Both the position numbers and the translations under genes were made by a program. The notes under the pieces were generated by a model, which did no database searches, was not told the DNA's origin, and saw only the letters and a program-made list of their open reading frames with translations. From contig NZ_SMNT01000001.1 of assembly GCF_004348265.1 (NCBI RefSeq), forward strand, positions 62,001 to 126,000: a stretch of 64,000 bases of DNA, given 5' to 3'. Shown piece by piece: positions 1-8,600 of this stretch (positions within the stretch are counted from its first letter, which is position 1; each line of letters starts with the position of its first letter). Origin of the DNA: Methylobacterium segetis (lineage in GTDB: Bacteria; Pseudomonadota; Alphaproteobacteria; Rhizobiales; Beijerinckiaceae).

Positions 1-1
1 T

Positions 2-805
2 GCCTTCGACCCGCGCGACCTGCTGGACCGCTTCGTCGGCTGGTATCGACGCGGGGCGTACTCGTGCACGGGGGCCTGTTTCGATATCGGCATCACCACG
101 CGCCAGGCGCTGGCGCGCTACGAGCGCACGCACGATCCATTCGCCGGCTCGACCGCCCCGGACACGGCGGGCAACGGCTCGCTGATGCGGCTCGCTCCCG
201 TGGCGCTCGTCACCCTCGACGACCCGGGTGAGGCCGAGCGGATTGCGGAGGCGCAGAGCCGCACGACGCATGGCGCACCGCAGGCGGTCGAGGCCTGTGA
301 CTACTTCGTGCAGCTGCTGCGCGGAGCGATCCAAGGCGAAGCAGACGTGCTGCGCCCGCGGCCCTGGATCGGCGTCGACACGGAGGGCCTGCGCCCGCGG
401 CTTTGGTCGAGCGGGGCGGACGACGACCTGACGCCGATGGCGCGCGATGGCGATGCGGCGATCGACGCGCTCGCCCGGGGTGAATGGCGGGGCAAGGCGC
501 GCGATGAGATCCGCTCGTCGGGCTACGTGGTGCACACGCTCGAGGCGGCTTTGTGGGCGGTGGGCACGACGGACACGTTCGAGGACGCTCTCGTGCTGGC
601 GGTCAACCTCGCTGACGACGCGGACACGGTCGGTGCCGTCACCGGTCAGCTCGCCGGGGCGCTGTATGGGGCTTCCGCTATTCCCGAGCGCTGGCTGGCA
701 CCGTTGGCTTGGCGCGACCGGTTCATCGCGACCGCCGACCAGCTATCTGGGCCGGCCGCGGATTGCGGCCTGCCAGCAGTCGCGCCATCCGATGCCGCGC
801 GGTGA
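2..805 (+). CDS. ADP-ribosylglycohydrolase (DraG-like), 5' end outside window
   Basis: The frame is open from the left edge, so the N-terminal part with the first metal-binding acidic cluster is missing. What remains (267 residues) is the C-terminal two thirds of an ADP-ribosylglycohydrolase, an enzyme that removes ADP-ribose from proteins or nucleic acids using two Mg ions. Visible family marks are RRGAYSCTGACFDIG near the edge, AGNGSLMRLAPV, SRTTHGAPQAVEAC, and the metal-binding segment NLADDADTVGAVTGQLAGA near the C-terminus. It is clearly paralogous to the second copy at 7020-8465: RFV.WYRRG.YSCTGACFDIG and AGNG.LMRLAPVA are shared. Same strand as the following ArdC gene but separated by 308 bases, so probably a separate unit. 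Its target is unknown; in a defence island a role in reversing ADP-ribosylation is possible but only inferred. Confidence 0.85.
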   Translation, partial: AFDPRDLLDRFVGWYRRGAYSCTGACFDIGITTRQALARYERTHDPFAGSTAPDTAGNGSLMRLAPVALVTLDDPGEAERIAEAQSRTTHGAPQAVEACDYFVQLLRGAIQGEADVLRPRPWIGVDTEGLRPRLWSSGADDDLTPMARDGDAAIDALARGEWRGKARDEIRSSGYVVHTLEAALWAVGTTDTFEDALVLAVNLADDADTVGAVTGQLAGALYGASAIPERWLAPLAWRDRFIATADQLSGPAADCGLPAVAPSDAAR

Positions 806-1113
806 TGAGCCCGACAGTTGGAGGCACGATCGCGTCGCGGCCGCCGACAGCCGTCGTGGCACATATCCGGGCGGTGACCGCATCACGTCCGGGCGATGTT
901 CCTTTGTCGGAAACCGAACCTTCGGCTTTCGGCCAAACCCGGTCGTTCGACGTCCTGCGCTGAAGCACCGGTAAGTGGACATGCCGGTCCGATCACCCGC
1001 CCTCGTCTATCACTCCAGGTATGTGCGTCCCGAGAGCAACAACCCTGACCCGTCCGTGAACCTCCCTCGTCCGCCGCCGTGCCCCCGCATCGGCGCGCCG
1101 CCAACGAGGACCC
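806..1113. other. intergenic, no gene seen
   Basis: Between the ADP-ribosylglycohydrolase stop and the ArdC start. I see no credible coding frame, tRNA or strong hairpin. It should hold the promoter for the ArdC-like gene, but no clear -35/-10 pair stands out. Confidence 0.5.
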
Positions 1114-1989
1114 ATGGCCGATCCCCACGCACGCGTAACCGCCGCCATTCTGCGCCAGCTCGAGAGCGCTGACCCCACCACCTGGGTCTGCCCCTGGCAC
1201 CGCGCCGCGGGCGGCCTACCCCGCAACGCCGTCACCCGGCGAGCCTACCGTGGAATCAACACGCTGGCTCTGTGGTGTGCCGGCCAGGAGCGTGGCTACG
1301 CCGACCCGCGCTGGGCGACCTATCGGCAGTGGTCAGAGCAGGGTGCGCAGGTCCGACGCGGCGAGCAGGGCACGGCGGTGCTGTTCTACCGCGACCTGCC
1401 CCCCGAGGCCGCGGGAGAGACGAGCACAGAAGAGGCGGACGCGCCCCGCTTCGTTGCGCGCGCCTCCACCGTGTTCAACGCCGCCCAAGTCGACAGTACC
1501 CACGAGTCGCCCACGCTCCCCGTCATACCGATCGACCCCATCCCGGCCTTCGATCGGTTCGTCGCCGCCACCGGCGCGGTGATCCGCACGGGTGTCTCTG
1601 CCTGCTACCTCCCCGCCCGCGACGAGATCCGCCTGCCGGAGCGCGCGGCCTTCCGCTCGGCCGCGGGCTACTGCGGCACGCTCGCCCACGAACTCGTGCA
1701 CTGGACCGGGGCGCCCCACCGCCTCGACCGCCGGCTCACCACCCGCTTCGCCACCCGCGCCTACGCCGCCGAGGAGCTGGTGGCCGAACTCGGCGCCGCC
1801 TTCGTCCTCGCCGGGCTCGGCCTCGCCCCCGAGCCACACCCGAACCACGCCGCCTACATGGCCGGCTGGCTGCCGCTCGTGCGCGACGAGCCCCGCGCGC
1901 TGGCTACCGCCGCCTCGCTCGCCTCGCGGGCCGCGCAGTACCTCGAGGCGTTCGCCCAGCCCGTGGGCGATGCCATGATCGCGGCATGA
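1114..1989 (+). CDS. ArdC-like antirestriction protein with zincin metallopeptidase domain
   Basis: A 291-residue protein of the ArdC/DUF1738 type. The N-terminal part (about residues 1-110) has the ssDNA-binding ArdC-N pattern: [41 protein letters not shown]. The C-terminal part (about 150-285) is a zincin: HELVH at 192-196 followed by WTGAPHRL, and [11 protein letters not shown] supplies the expected downstream acidic residue. ArdC proteins are carried by plasmids and integrative elements and protect incoming DNA during transfer; that function is family knowledge, not shown here. The stop overlaps the start of a DnaE2-like fragment, so this end is probably a recombination scar. It lies beside mcrBC, so an antirestriction gene and a restriction system are neighbours in this island. 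The ATG start is supported by alignment of the N-terminal motif. Confidence 0.88.
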   Translation: MADPHARVTAAILRQLESADPTTWVCPWHRAAGGLPRNAVTRRAYRGINTLALWCAGQERGYADPRWATYRQWSEQGAQVRRGEQGTAVLFYRDLPPEAAGETSTEEADAPRFVARASTVFNAAQVDSTHESPTLPVIPIDPIPAFDRFVAATGAVIRTGVSACYLPARDEIRLPERAAFRSAAGYCGTLAHELVHWTGAPHRLDRRLTTRFATRAYAAEELVAELGAAFVLAGLGLAPEPHPNHAAYMAGWLPLVRDEPRALATAASLASRAAQYLEAFAQPVGDAMIAA

Positions 1990-2282
1990 AGTGCGACGAC
2001 CCAGACGTGTTCTGCTGCGCGATCCTGAACGCGCAGCCGAGGGGCTTCTACGCCCCGGCGCAGCTGGTGCGCGACGGGCGCGAGCACGGAGTGATCGAGC
2101 ACCCGTTCTGCGTGAACGCCTCCCAGTGGGATTGCACGCTGGAGCCGGCAGGGGGGCGGTGGCTGGCCGTGCACCTGGGCCTGCGCACGGTGCGGGGCCT
2201 GTCGATGGGGACGCCTGTGCCAGTCGCTCTCGGTCCTTCAGCTTGCGATCGCTTGGTCAAGGGGACCGATGATGGTGCATAA
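1986..2282 (+). pseudogene. dnaE2: fragment of error-prone DNA polymerase DnaE2 (ImuC)
   Basis: A 98-codon frame begins 4 bases inside the ArdC stop. Residues 7-73 read like an internal piece of DnaE2: [20 protein letters not shown], then [23 protein letters not shown] and [13 protein letters not shown], all typical of the polymerase/tower region of the roughly 1100-residue ImuC protein. The likeness stops abruptly at about base 2205 and the remaining residues look like random continuation, ending inside the convergent mcrC gene. No active-site acidic residues are included, so it cannot be a polymerase. This is a deletion remnant, probably left when mcrBC or the ArdC block was inserted next to an imuA-imuB-dnaE2 cassette. 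The identification rests on motif memory, not on a search. Confidence 0.75.
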
Positions 2283-3530
2283 CTGGTCGCGCACGGTCGC
2301 CGGCGCGGTGAGATCGAGGGTCACGACCTGCAGGCAACTTCCATCCAAGTTCGCGATGGCGTGGGCGGTCAGGCTCCCGGCCGGCTGGGGCAGGCCCGCG
2401 TGGTGGGGGTAGACCAGCATGAGCTCACGGCAGCCGTAGACCTGCGCATAGGCCATCATTTGGTAGACATCTGCCTGCCCGACACCGCGACGCGGGTCCT
2501 CGGTCGAGCTGGTCAGGCGCTTCCACTTCGTGTCGAGAATCATCACGGCACGCCCGGCCCGAGTGACGACGATATCTGGACGTGTGGCGAACAGCGGGCG
2601 TCCGAGCGTGAGGTCGTGGAGGGCATGATCGGGCGGCCCCTGCAGAGTGACGCTTGCCCCCGACCCGGCGAGCGCGCGGCGCAGGGAATGTCCAACGAAC
2701 GCCTCGAACAGTAGGTTCATCTCGAACAGCAGCGCGAAACCGCGCCCATCGCCGGCAGACGTCGTCTGGAAGCGGTCCCCGAGCAAAAGGCGCGCGAAGC
2801 CGAGTACTTCGCGCCAACCGGCGTTGGTGCGGTCGAGGGCAACTGCGTGCCAGGGCAGGGCTGCACGCGACGGGAGCGAGACGTCGTCATAGATGAGGAG
2901 GAGCTCGTTCAGGCGCCGCCGCGTCTCCGGGGCACGGGCTACCCTTTTAAGGCGCACGAGGGCGGCCTTGAGGATGCGATTGAGGGCGATATCGGCGTCC
3001 AGCTCCTCGTAGCGGCAGGCGAGCCGTTGCGGGCTGGCAGCGAGCACTGTGCACTGGCGGACGACGTCGAGGCGTCCGCGCAGCGCCGGCAGATCGTCCT
3101 CCCGGCTTACGTAGGCCCGCGGCAGGCCCCGCCGCAGGACAGCGGCGAGCTTGTCGCAGAACAGCCGGATCAGAATCTCGAGGAAGTCGCGCGACTGCCA
3201 GCCCAGATCGGTCAGCGGTCCGGCGTCGATTTTGAGGTCATGCACGGCCGCGAGCATGTGCACAAGGCGCGTGCGTGCGCTCGCCGCGTCGCCATCAATC
3301 TTGGGCAGGATCTCGAGAGTGACGTCCTCAGCAACCAGCACACCGACGACCTGCTGGGCGCGCAGCCGTCGCCCCCCGTCCACGAGCACGCGTTCCCCGT
3401 CCGCCCCGCCGAGCGTCGAGCGCCGGGCCGCGGCGAGCAACCCGTCGGCCTGCGCCCGGGTGACCCCGAGCTCCCCCGCCGCACTCGAGACGGCCAGGTA
3501 ATCCCACTCGCGCAGCGCCTGGCGGATCAT
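2238..3530 (-). CDS. mcrC: McrC-type nuclease subunit of type IV restriction system
   Basis: A 430-residue McrC homologue, the nuclease partner that joins a McrB AAA+ hexamer and cuts DNA carrying modified cytosine. The N-terminal half has the McrC pattern ([47 protein letters not shown]...LPALRGRLD). The PD-(D/E)XK core is at about residues 313-333: RPDIVV, then MILDTKWK, followed by [15 protein letters not shown]. The start ATG overlaps the mcrB stop by 4 bases (ATGA), so the two are translationally coupled. Its 3' end overlaps the converging DnaE2 remnant by 45 bases. All catalytic residues appear present, so it should be active. Confidence 0.92.
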   Translation of the reverse strand: MIRQALREWDYLAVSSAAGELGVTRAQADGLLAAARRSTLGGADGERVLVDGGRRLRAQQVVGVLVAEDVTLEILPKIDGDAASARTRLVHMLAAVHDLKIDAGPLTDLGWQSRDFLEILIRLFCDKLAAVLRRGLPRAYVSREDDLPALRGRLDVVRQCTVLAASPQRLACRYEELDADIALNRILKAALVRLKRVARAPETRRRLNELLLIYDDVSLPSRAALPWHAVALDRTNAGWREVLGFARLLLGDRFQTTSAGDGRGFALLFEMNLLFEAFVGHSLRRALAGSGASVTLQGPPDHALHDLTLGRPLFATRPDIVVTRAGRAVMILDTKWKRLTSSTEDPRRGVGQADVYQMMAYAQVYGCRELMLVYPHHAGLPQPAGSLTAHAIANLDGSCLQVVTLDLTAPATVRDQLCTIIGPLDQAIAS

Positions 3531-6067
3531 GCCTGCAGCTGTGTGTAGGCGTGCGCGCCGAACGTGTCGTGCACAGCGTAGCGCCAGCGCTCCGGCCCGG
3601 CATCTTCAAGACCGGGCGGTGGTTCGAGCCGGACGCGAGCGAGGAAGGCACCCGCGTCGGTGGTCTCGCCCAGGACGAGGCGGATGCGGTCCCAGTCCTC
3701 GAAGAAGTACTCGGCCAGTAGTGGGATCACGCGGTCGCGCATCACCGCGTCGATATCGGCGCGCGTCCGGCAGCCCATGAAGAACGCGTGCCCGATGCAG
3801 TGCTCGCGATCCACGAGATACTCGATGCGTGCGTTGAGGGTGCGCAGGACCGCGGCGAGATCGACGCCTTCGAGGTTCGTGGGCAGGCATTCGGGTCGAG
3901 GAACGAGCTCCCGGAAGGCAAAGCGACGACGCAGGGCGGTGTCGAGTAGGGCTATCGAGCGGTCGGCCGTGTTCATGGTCCCGACGATATGAAGGTTCGC
4001 CGGGACGCCGAACGACTTCTTCGAATATGGCAGAACCAGGCGAATCTCGTTCGCCATTCCGATCCGCTTGTCCGGCTCAAGCAGTGTGATCAGCTCGCCG
4101 AAGACCTTGGAGATGTTGGCCCGGTTGATCTCGTCGACGATCAGCACGTAGGCCCGCGAAGAGGGACCGGTGCTGGCAGTCTCGGGTCCGCAGACGATCG
4201 CCTCCAGGGCATCCCAGTCCACGAGCGACTGATCCAGCTTGTAAAGGGAGTGCCGTCTAAAGACATTAGGGTAGAAGAGCTCGCGCTCGACCCCCTGATC
4301 GCTTCGCCACAGCCATGTCACCCGACGGCGATGCGGATGAAATGAGGCGTCCTGGTCGTAAAAATACTCGCCGCTGATCCTCCCGAACGCCCGGACCCGA
4401 TCACGCCCATCGGACAGGACGACGTAGTCGCCGGTCTGCATGTCGGCGCGCAGCGAGAACGTAATGACAATATTACCGTCGTGACCGCTTGCCTTGGAGT
4501 CCTTTCGTGACCGCCATTCGGAGAGGATGTCGTTGTAGCTTTCGAAGCGCTGATCCGACCAGTCGATATCCCCACCCCAGCCGACATGGATCAGCTCGTT
4601 CTCCAGACCGTATCGGATTCGGTCCTCCTCGACCCCCCGACGCCCGAGGGCCACCTTGAATACGCGGGCCGATCGGTCGAGGCGTGCGGCGGTGCCGCTG
4701 TCGCGTCGGTCGAGGCGCGCGCGCTCGCTGAAGCGCTTGAACACGCCGTCGTGGGGCTTCAACTGAAAGCCGCCCTTTGGATCTGGTTCATCGAACCCAT
4801 CAACCGCGTCCTCGCCCCTGTCCGGCCGCAGCCCTTCGATAAACTCCTCGTAGGACATAGACTGGTGGAAGGTGATGAACTCGATCCGTCCCTCTGCCAC
4901 CAGACGCTGATACTCGGCCATCAAGGCGACACGCCGGTCCTGGCCCTCCAGCTGCGCGAAACGCTCCGCGTCTAGGCAGAGCCGGACGGCCTCGAACGCG
5001 GTCCGGTATGTCTTTCCGGTGCCGGGCGGTCCGTAGAGGATCAGGTTCGTCGCCGGATGCCCCTCTCCAACTGCCGTCTCTGCCACCGGACCGGCGACCT
5101 CCTCGACCTTGAGCCTGAACGTAAAGGTCGTCGTGCTGCTGGGGTTCGGCTCGGTGGCTGTCGGCGCCGGCACCCGGGCGAGTTGCCGAAACTTCTCGCC
5201 CCCGAGCGCCTGACACACGTTTGGAAACGCATCCTTGAGCCCCATGGCTGCGGCAAGGTCCCCGGCCCGGATCGCGACCTCGGCGGCCCCCTGCTCGCGG
5301 GCCGGTTCGACGAAGTAGTTGAGCGCGCAGAGCCGGATGCGATCGGCATCACGCAGGAGATGCAGGGCAAATTCCGGCGGTGGGACAGGTACATCCCGGT
5401 CAGTCACAATGATGAAACCGGCGTTGTGAAGCAGCGCGGCCGCATGGGCTCCTTCGCCCCAGCCATCGCTCAACCCTGCGGTCCCCAGGGCCTCGGACGC
5501 AACAGCCCGGGCCGGAAACACGCGGTTGGGGCGTATGCGCGTGGAGCGCACCCAAGAGGCGGGCGGACTGTCCGCTACTTTATCCGGCTGGCCGCCTTCA
5601 CCTCTGGCGTCGAGCGCATCCATTGCGGCCTCCACCCTCCTACGGTCGATCGTCTCCACTTGCCCGCGCTGCCCCCTCGTGATCACGCCGATGAGCCGGC
5701 GAAGTCCGCGATTGTCGTCTATCTTAACGCGCAGGCAGGCCGCCTGCGGAAAGGACCAGGGTCTGTTCAGGCCGGAATGCCGTCCCCCATCCTGCAACCC
5801 AGGCACGAACGCCTTACGTTCGCACTCCAAGCCTACCTGCTCCACGGCATCCTGCCATTTGTCGGCGACGAAGATGTTCCGGGCTGCACCTGTCAGCTCC
5901 CAGACGACGACCTGCTGACCTTCAGACAGAAACGCGACCATGTACTTGGTGGCATTCCCATTCGGAACGAGGCCGCTGGTCCGGAGGACGTCCAGCAGTT
6001 CCCTGCGGCGCGCGTTAGGCCTCTCCAGATCGTTTTCAGCAATGCGAGCTTCGATGTCTGCCCACAT
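3527..6067 (-). CDS. mcrB: McrB-type AAA+ GTPase of type IV restriction system, with inserted PUA/EVE-like domain
   Basis: An 846-residue McrB-like motor. Walker A GPPGTGKT is at about 344-351, followed by the McrB marker ITFHQSMSYEEFIEGLRP; Walker B is VLIVDEINRANISKVFGELI; the signature MNTADRSIALLDTALRRRF begins near 697. Between Walker A and Walker B (about 469-586) sits an extra domain with FKVALG, ELIHVGWG, MQTGDYVVLSDG, FGRISGEYFYD and RRRVTWLW, the pattern of PUA/EVE-like modules that some McrB proteins use to recognise modified bases. The N-terminal 300 residues are unlike E. coli McrB and probably form another specificity region (they include a helical winged-helix-like start). It is first in a two-gene operon with mcrC. 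The start ATG is the first in frame; no strong ribosome site is visible. Confidence 0.92.
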   Translation of the reverse strand: MWADIEARIAENDLERPNARRRELLDVLRTSGLVPNGNATKYMVAFLSEGQQVVVWELTGAARNIFVADKWQDAVEQVGLECERKAFVPGLQDGGRHSGLNRPWSFPQAACLRVKIDDNRGLRRLIGVITRGQRGQVETIDRRRVEAAMDALDARGEGGQPDKVADSPPASWVRSTRIRPNRVFPARAVASEALGTAGLSDGWGEGAHAAALLHNAGFIIVTDRDVPVPPPEFALHLLRDADRIRLCALNYFVEPAREQGAAEVAIRAGDLAAAMGLKDAFPNVCQALGGEKFRQLARVPAPTATEPNPSSTTTFTFRLKVEEVAGPVAETAVGEGHPATNLILYGPPGTGKTYRTAFEAVRLCLDAERFAQLEGQDRRVALMAEYQRLVAEGRIEFITFHQSMSYEEFIEGLRPDRGEDAVDGFDEPDPKGGFQLKPHDGVFKRFSERARLDRRDSGTAARLDRSARVFKVALGRRGVEEDRIRYGLENELIHVGWGGDIDWSDQRFESYNDILSEWRSRKDSKASGHDGNIVITFSLRADMQTGDYVVLSDGRDRVRAFGRISGEYFYDQDASFHPHRRRVTWLWRSDQGVERELFYPNVFRRHSLYKLDQSLVDWDALEAIVCGPETASTGPSSRAYVLIVDEINRANISKVFGELITLLEPDKRIGMANEIRLVLPYSKKSFGVPANLHIVGTMNTADRSIALLDTALRRRFAFRELVPRPECLPTNLEGVDLAAVLRTLNARIEYLVDREHCIGHAFFMGCRTRADIDAVMRDRVIPLLAEYFFEDWDRIRLVLGETTDAGAFLARVRLEPPPGLEDAGPERWRYAVHDTFGAHAYTQLQA

Positions 6068-6228
6068 TCTTCAAGATTCCGCACGGATCAGAGATGACCG
6101 CTCGGCCGCGGGCGGCCTCAAGTCAGCAGCAAAAAGGGCAGCTCCCTCAGGCATCGTCCCCCTATTGCACCTGCAGCATGGAATGCAGGTCACGTCGTTG
6201 CCCGCACAGGGCAGATCACTGCTTACAC
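6068..6228. other. short intergenic region upstream of mcrB
   Basis: The mcrB promoter must lie here or in the 3' end of the neighbouring minus-strand gene; no clear signal is visible and no terminator hairpin was found. Confidence 0.35.
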
Positions 6229-6873
6229 TCAACCTGCCTCCTCCAGACGACCGGCGAGCTTGCGAACGTTTTCGGCGGTCCAGCGCCCGCCGCGCACCGT
6301 CCCCACCCTGTCTGCGTTCAGGCGGTCTGCGATAGCCTGCCAGCGGCCCGCCCCCTCGGGCACCGCGGCGAGCGCGCCCCGCAGGCCTGCATAGGCGGAA
6401 AGCCGCAACTCGGCCATCGCCGCAGTCTCCCGCTCACGCCAGCCTCCGAAATGCGCGGCCGGATCGAGAGGCACACCGTCCAGTGTGATCGGGTCGGGCG
6501 AGAGCGGGACGCGCTCGATGTCGAGCCGACGCAGATGTGCGATCAGGTGGAGGTTGTCGCGCCACGCATGTTCCTCGAAGGCCAAGTGGATGAGCGCGGC
6601 GCGGCGTCCACTCGCGATCGCCCCGACGCGGTCGAGCGCCTCGCGCACGGCCTCCGGCGCCCGGTCTGGCCGCACGTCCATGAAGGCGATCTCGCCGAGC
6701 AGCCGCCCCTCCAGGCGCCCCTCGACGTCGCGGACGTAGCGGTGCGTCAGCGCCCGCCGATAGCGGATCGTGGTGCTCACCTGCGCTGCCTCCGCCGCAT
6801 CCTTGGGCAGGTGGCGAAAGCCGATCCGGGGGACCGGCAGCGTCCAGTAGAACCCGATGTACAGCCCCGCCAT
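6229..6873 (-). CDS. hypothetical protein with recombinase-like C-terminal helix motif
   Basis: A 214-residue protein I cannot name. The frame is open upstream to 7020, but the ATG at 6873 has a strong purine tract (GGGAGGGGG) immediately before it and begins the conserved-looking MAGLYIGFYWTLPVPRIGF, so I chose it. The middle has ALIHLAFEEHAWRDNLHLI.HLRRLDIERVPLSPDPI, suggestive of a globular alpha/beta fold. The last 35 residues (WQAIADRLNADRVGTVRGG then RWTAENVRKL) resemble the small DNA-binding repeat found in large serine recombinases ('recombinase' domain), but the catalytic resolvase domain is absent. Divergent from the phosphatase/ADP-ribosylglycohydrolase gene (147 bases apart). Likely an accessory island gene; function unknown. 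Confidence 0.6.
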   Translation of the reverse strand: MAGLYIGFYWTLPVPRIGFRHLPKDAAEAAQVSTTIRYRRALTHRYVRDVEGRLEGRLLGEIAFMDVRPDRAPEAVREALDRVGAIASGRRAALIHLAFEEHAWRDNLHLIAHLRRLDIERVPLSPDPITLDGVPLDPAAHFGGWRERETAAMAELRLSAYAGLRGALAAVPEGAGRWQAIADRLNADRVGTVRGGRWTAENVRKLAGRLEEAG

Positions 6874-7019
6874 GCCCCCTCCCAGCGCCTGTTCTGCCAA
6901 CGTCTCGTCGGTCCGCGCGCCGCCCGGCCTTTGTCGCAGTTCCGGCCCGGACAATTCCGACAGGCGGTCGCAGCAAGGGTCAAGCCCCCTAAGGTTGTCC
7001 GGCAACCGAGGAGATCGCA

Positions 7020-8465
7020 ATGACCACGAGCCAGAACGCCCCCCTTCAGATCGCCGAGATCACGGTGGGCCGCTACGACGGGCGCATTGGAATCACCTTC
7101 GCCCCGGGTAAGAAGCAGCCGTATGGTCTGACAGGCCCGCACGACCGCGACCTCGGCATCGACCTCGATGCGGTCGCGGCCTGGGGTGCGGGGGCGGTCT
7201 TGACGCTGATGGAGGACTACGAGCTCGCGAGCCGCAAGATCGCCGGGATCGGCGCCGCGGTGCAGGCTCGGCACATGGAGTGGCACCACGCCCCCATCGT
7301 CGACATGGCGGTGCCGGGTCCCGCCTTCGAGGCTGCCTGGCCCGCCCTATCGGCCCGGCTGCGCGGCCTTACGGCCCGCGGTGGACGTGTTCTCGTGCAC
7401 TGCCGCGGCGGGCTCGGGCGCGCCGGCATGATTGCCGCGCGTCTCCTCGTCGAGGACGGCATGGACCCAGCGGCGGCGATCGCCGCGGTGCGGGCCGTGC
7501 GCCCCGGTGCGATCGAGACCCGCGCCCAGGAGCGCTGGGTGGAAGCCGGGCAGCCGATCCCGCTGCCCGTCCCCGTCACGACACGGGCGGCTAAGCGCGA
7601 CCGCGCGCTCGGCGCGTTCCTCGGCCTCGCCGTCGGCGACGCGCTCGGCACGACGCTCGAGTTCACGCGAAAGCCCCACCATGCTGTGCTCGACACGATC
7701 GTGGGCGGCGGGCCGTTCGGGCTGCGGACCGGGGAATGGACCGACGACACGGCGATGGCGCTGGCACTCGCCGACAGCCTCGCGCACGACCCGGCCCTCG
7801 ACGCACGCGACCTGATGGACCGCTTCGTTGCGTGGTACCGGCGCGGGGACTATTCCTGCACAGGCGCCTGCTTCGACATCGGGACTACCACCCGCGCGGC
7901 CCTCACCCGCTACACGGAGACGGGCGAACCGGTCGCCGGTTCGACCAGCCCCACAAGCGCCGGTAACGGCGCCCTGATGCGGCTTGCCCCCGTGGCGATC
8001 CGGCACTGACAGGAGGCCGAGCGGCTCCTGACGGTGTCGGACCGGCAGACGCGCACCACCCACGGGGCGCCTGCGGCGGTCCGCTGCTCGCGCCAGCTCG
8101 CCACCCTCATCGCCCAGGCCATCGCCGGCCAGCCGCTGACCGTCCTGCTGGAGGCGGAGGCGGCTGCATCGATCGAGGGGGGCTGGCGCGGGCTGCCCCG
8201 GGAGGCAATCGAAGGTTCGGGCCATGTCGTGCGCGCGCTGCAGGCGGCGGTGTGGGCGGTGGCGCGCACCGGCGACTTCCGCTCCGCGGTGCTGCTGGCA
8301 GCCAACCTCGGGGACGATGCCGACACCACGGCGGCCATCGCCGGACAGCTCGCCGGCGCGGTCTACGGCTTGTCGGGCATCCCGCAGGACTGGCTCGACG
8401 TGCTGGCATGGCGCGAGCGGATCGCGGCCGCGGCCGATCGTCTGTTCGCGGACGGCTACCCGGAC
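7020..8465 (+). pseudogene. dual-specificity phosphatase-ADP-ribosylglycohydrolase fusion, interrupted by in-frame TGA
   Basis: The N-terminal 185 residues form a cysteine phosphatase domain: signature HCRGGLGRAG with Cys128 and Arg134 fits HCx5R. From about residue 192 (KRDRALGAFLGLAVGDALG) an ADP-ribosylglycohydrolase follows, with metal motif EWTDDTAMALALADSL. Translation meets TGA at 8007-8009, exactly where relatives continue (RLAPVAIRH then a Trp is usual, then QEAERL); the same frame goes on with RQTRTTHGAPAAV and GDDADTTAAIAGQLAGAVYG to about 8465. The simplest reading is one TGG-to-TGA change that removes the C-terminal metal site. The frame stays open after 8465 into the next gene. 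Closely paralogous to the copy at 2-805. The 330-residue upstream product could still supply phosphatase activity. Confidence 0.8.
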
Positions 8466-8600
8466 GGCAGGATTCAACAGGGCCTGCCCTGTACGAAAGC
8501 CGGTTCCGGGATCGTCCGGCCGGGCGGCGGCGAGACGGCGTCGATGGGCGCCGCTCTCGGCCCGAAGGTGGTATCCGCAGACAAGGGAGCCGTGAGCGTG

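Noticed and set aside
8007..8009. TGA as a selenocysteine codon
   Set aside because: No SECIS-like hairpin is evident after it and the family does not use Cys/Sec at this position; a nonsense change from Trp is simpler.
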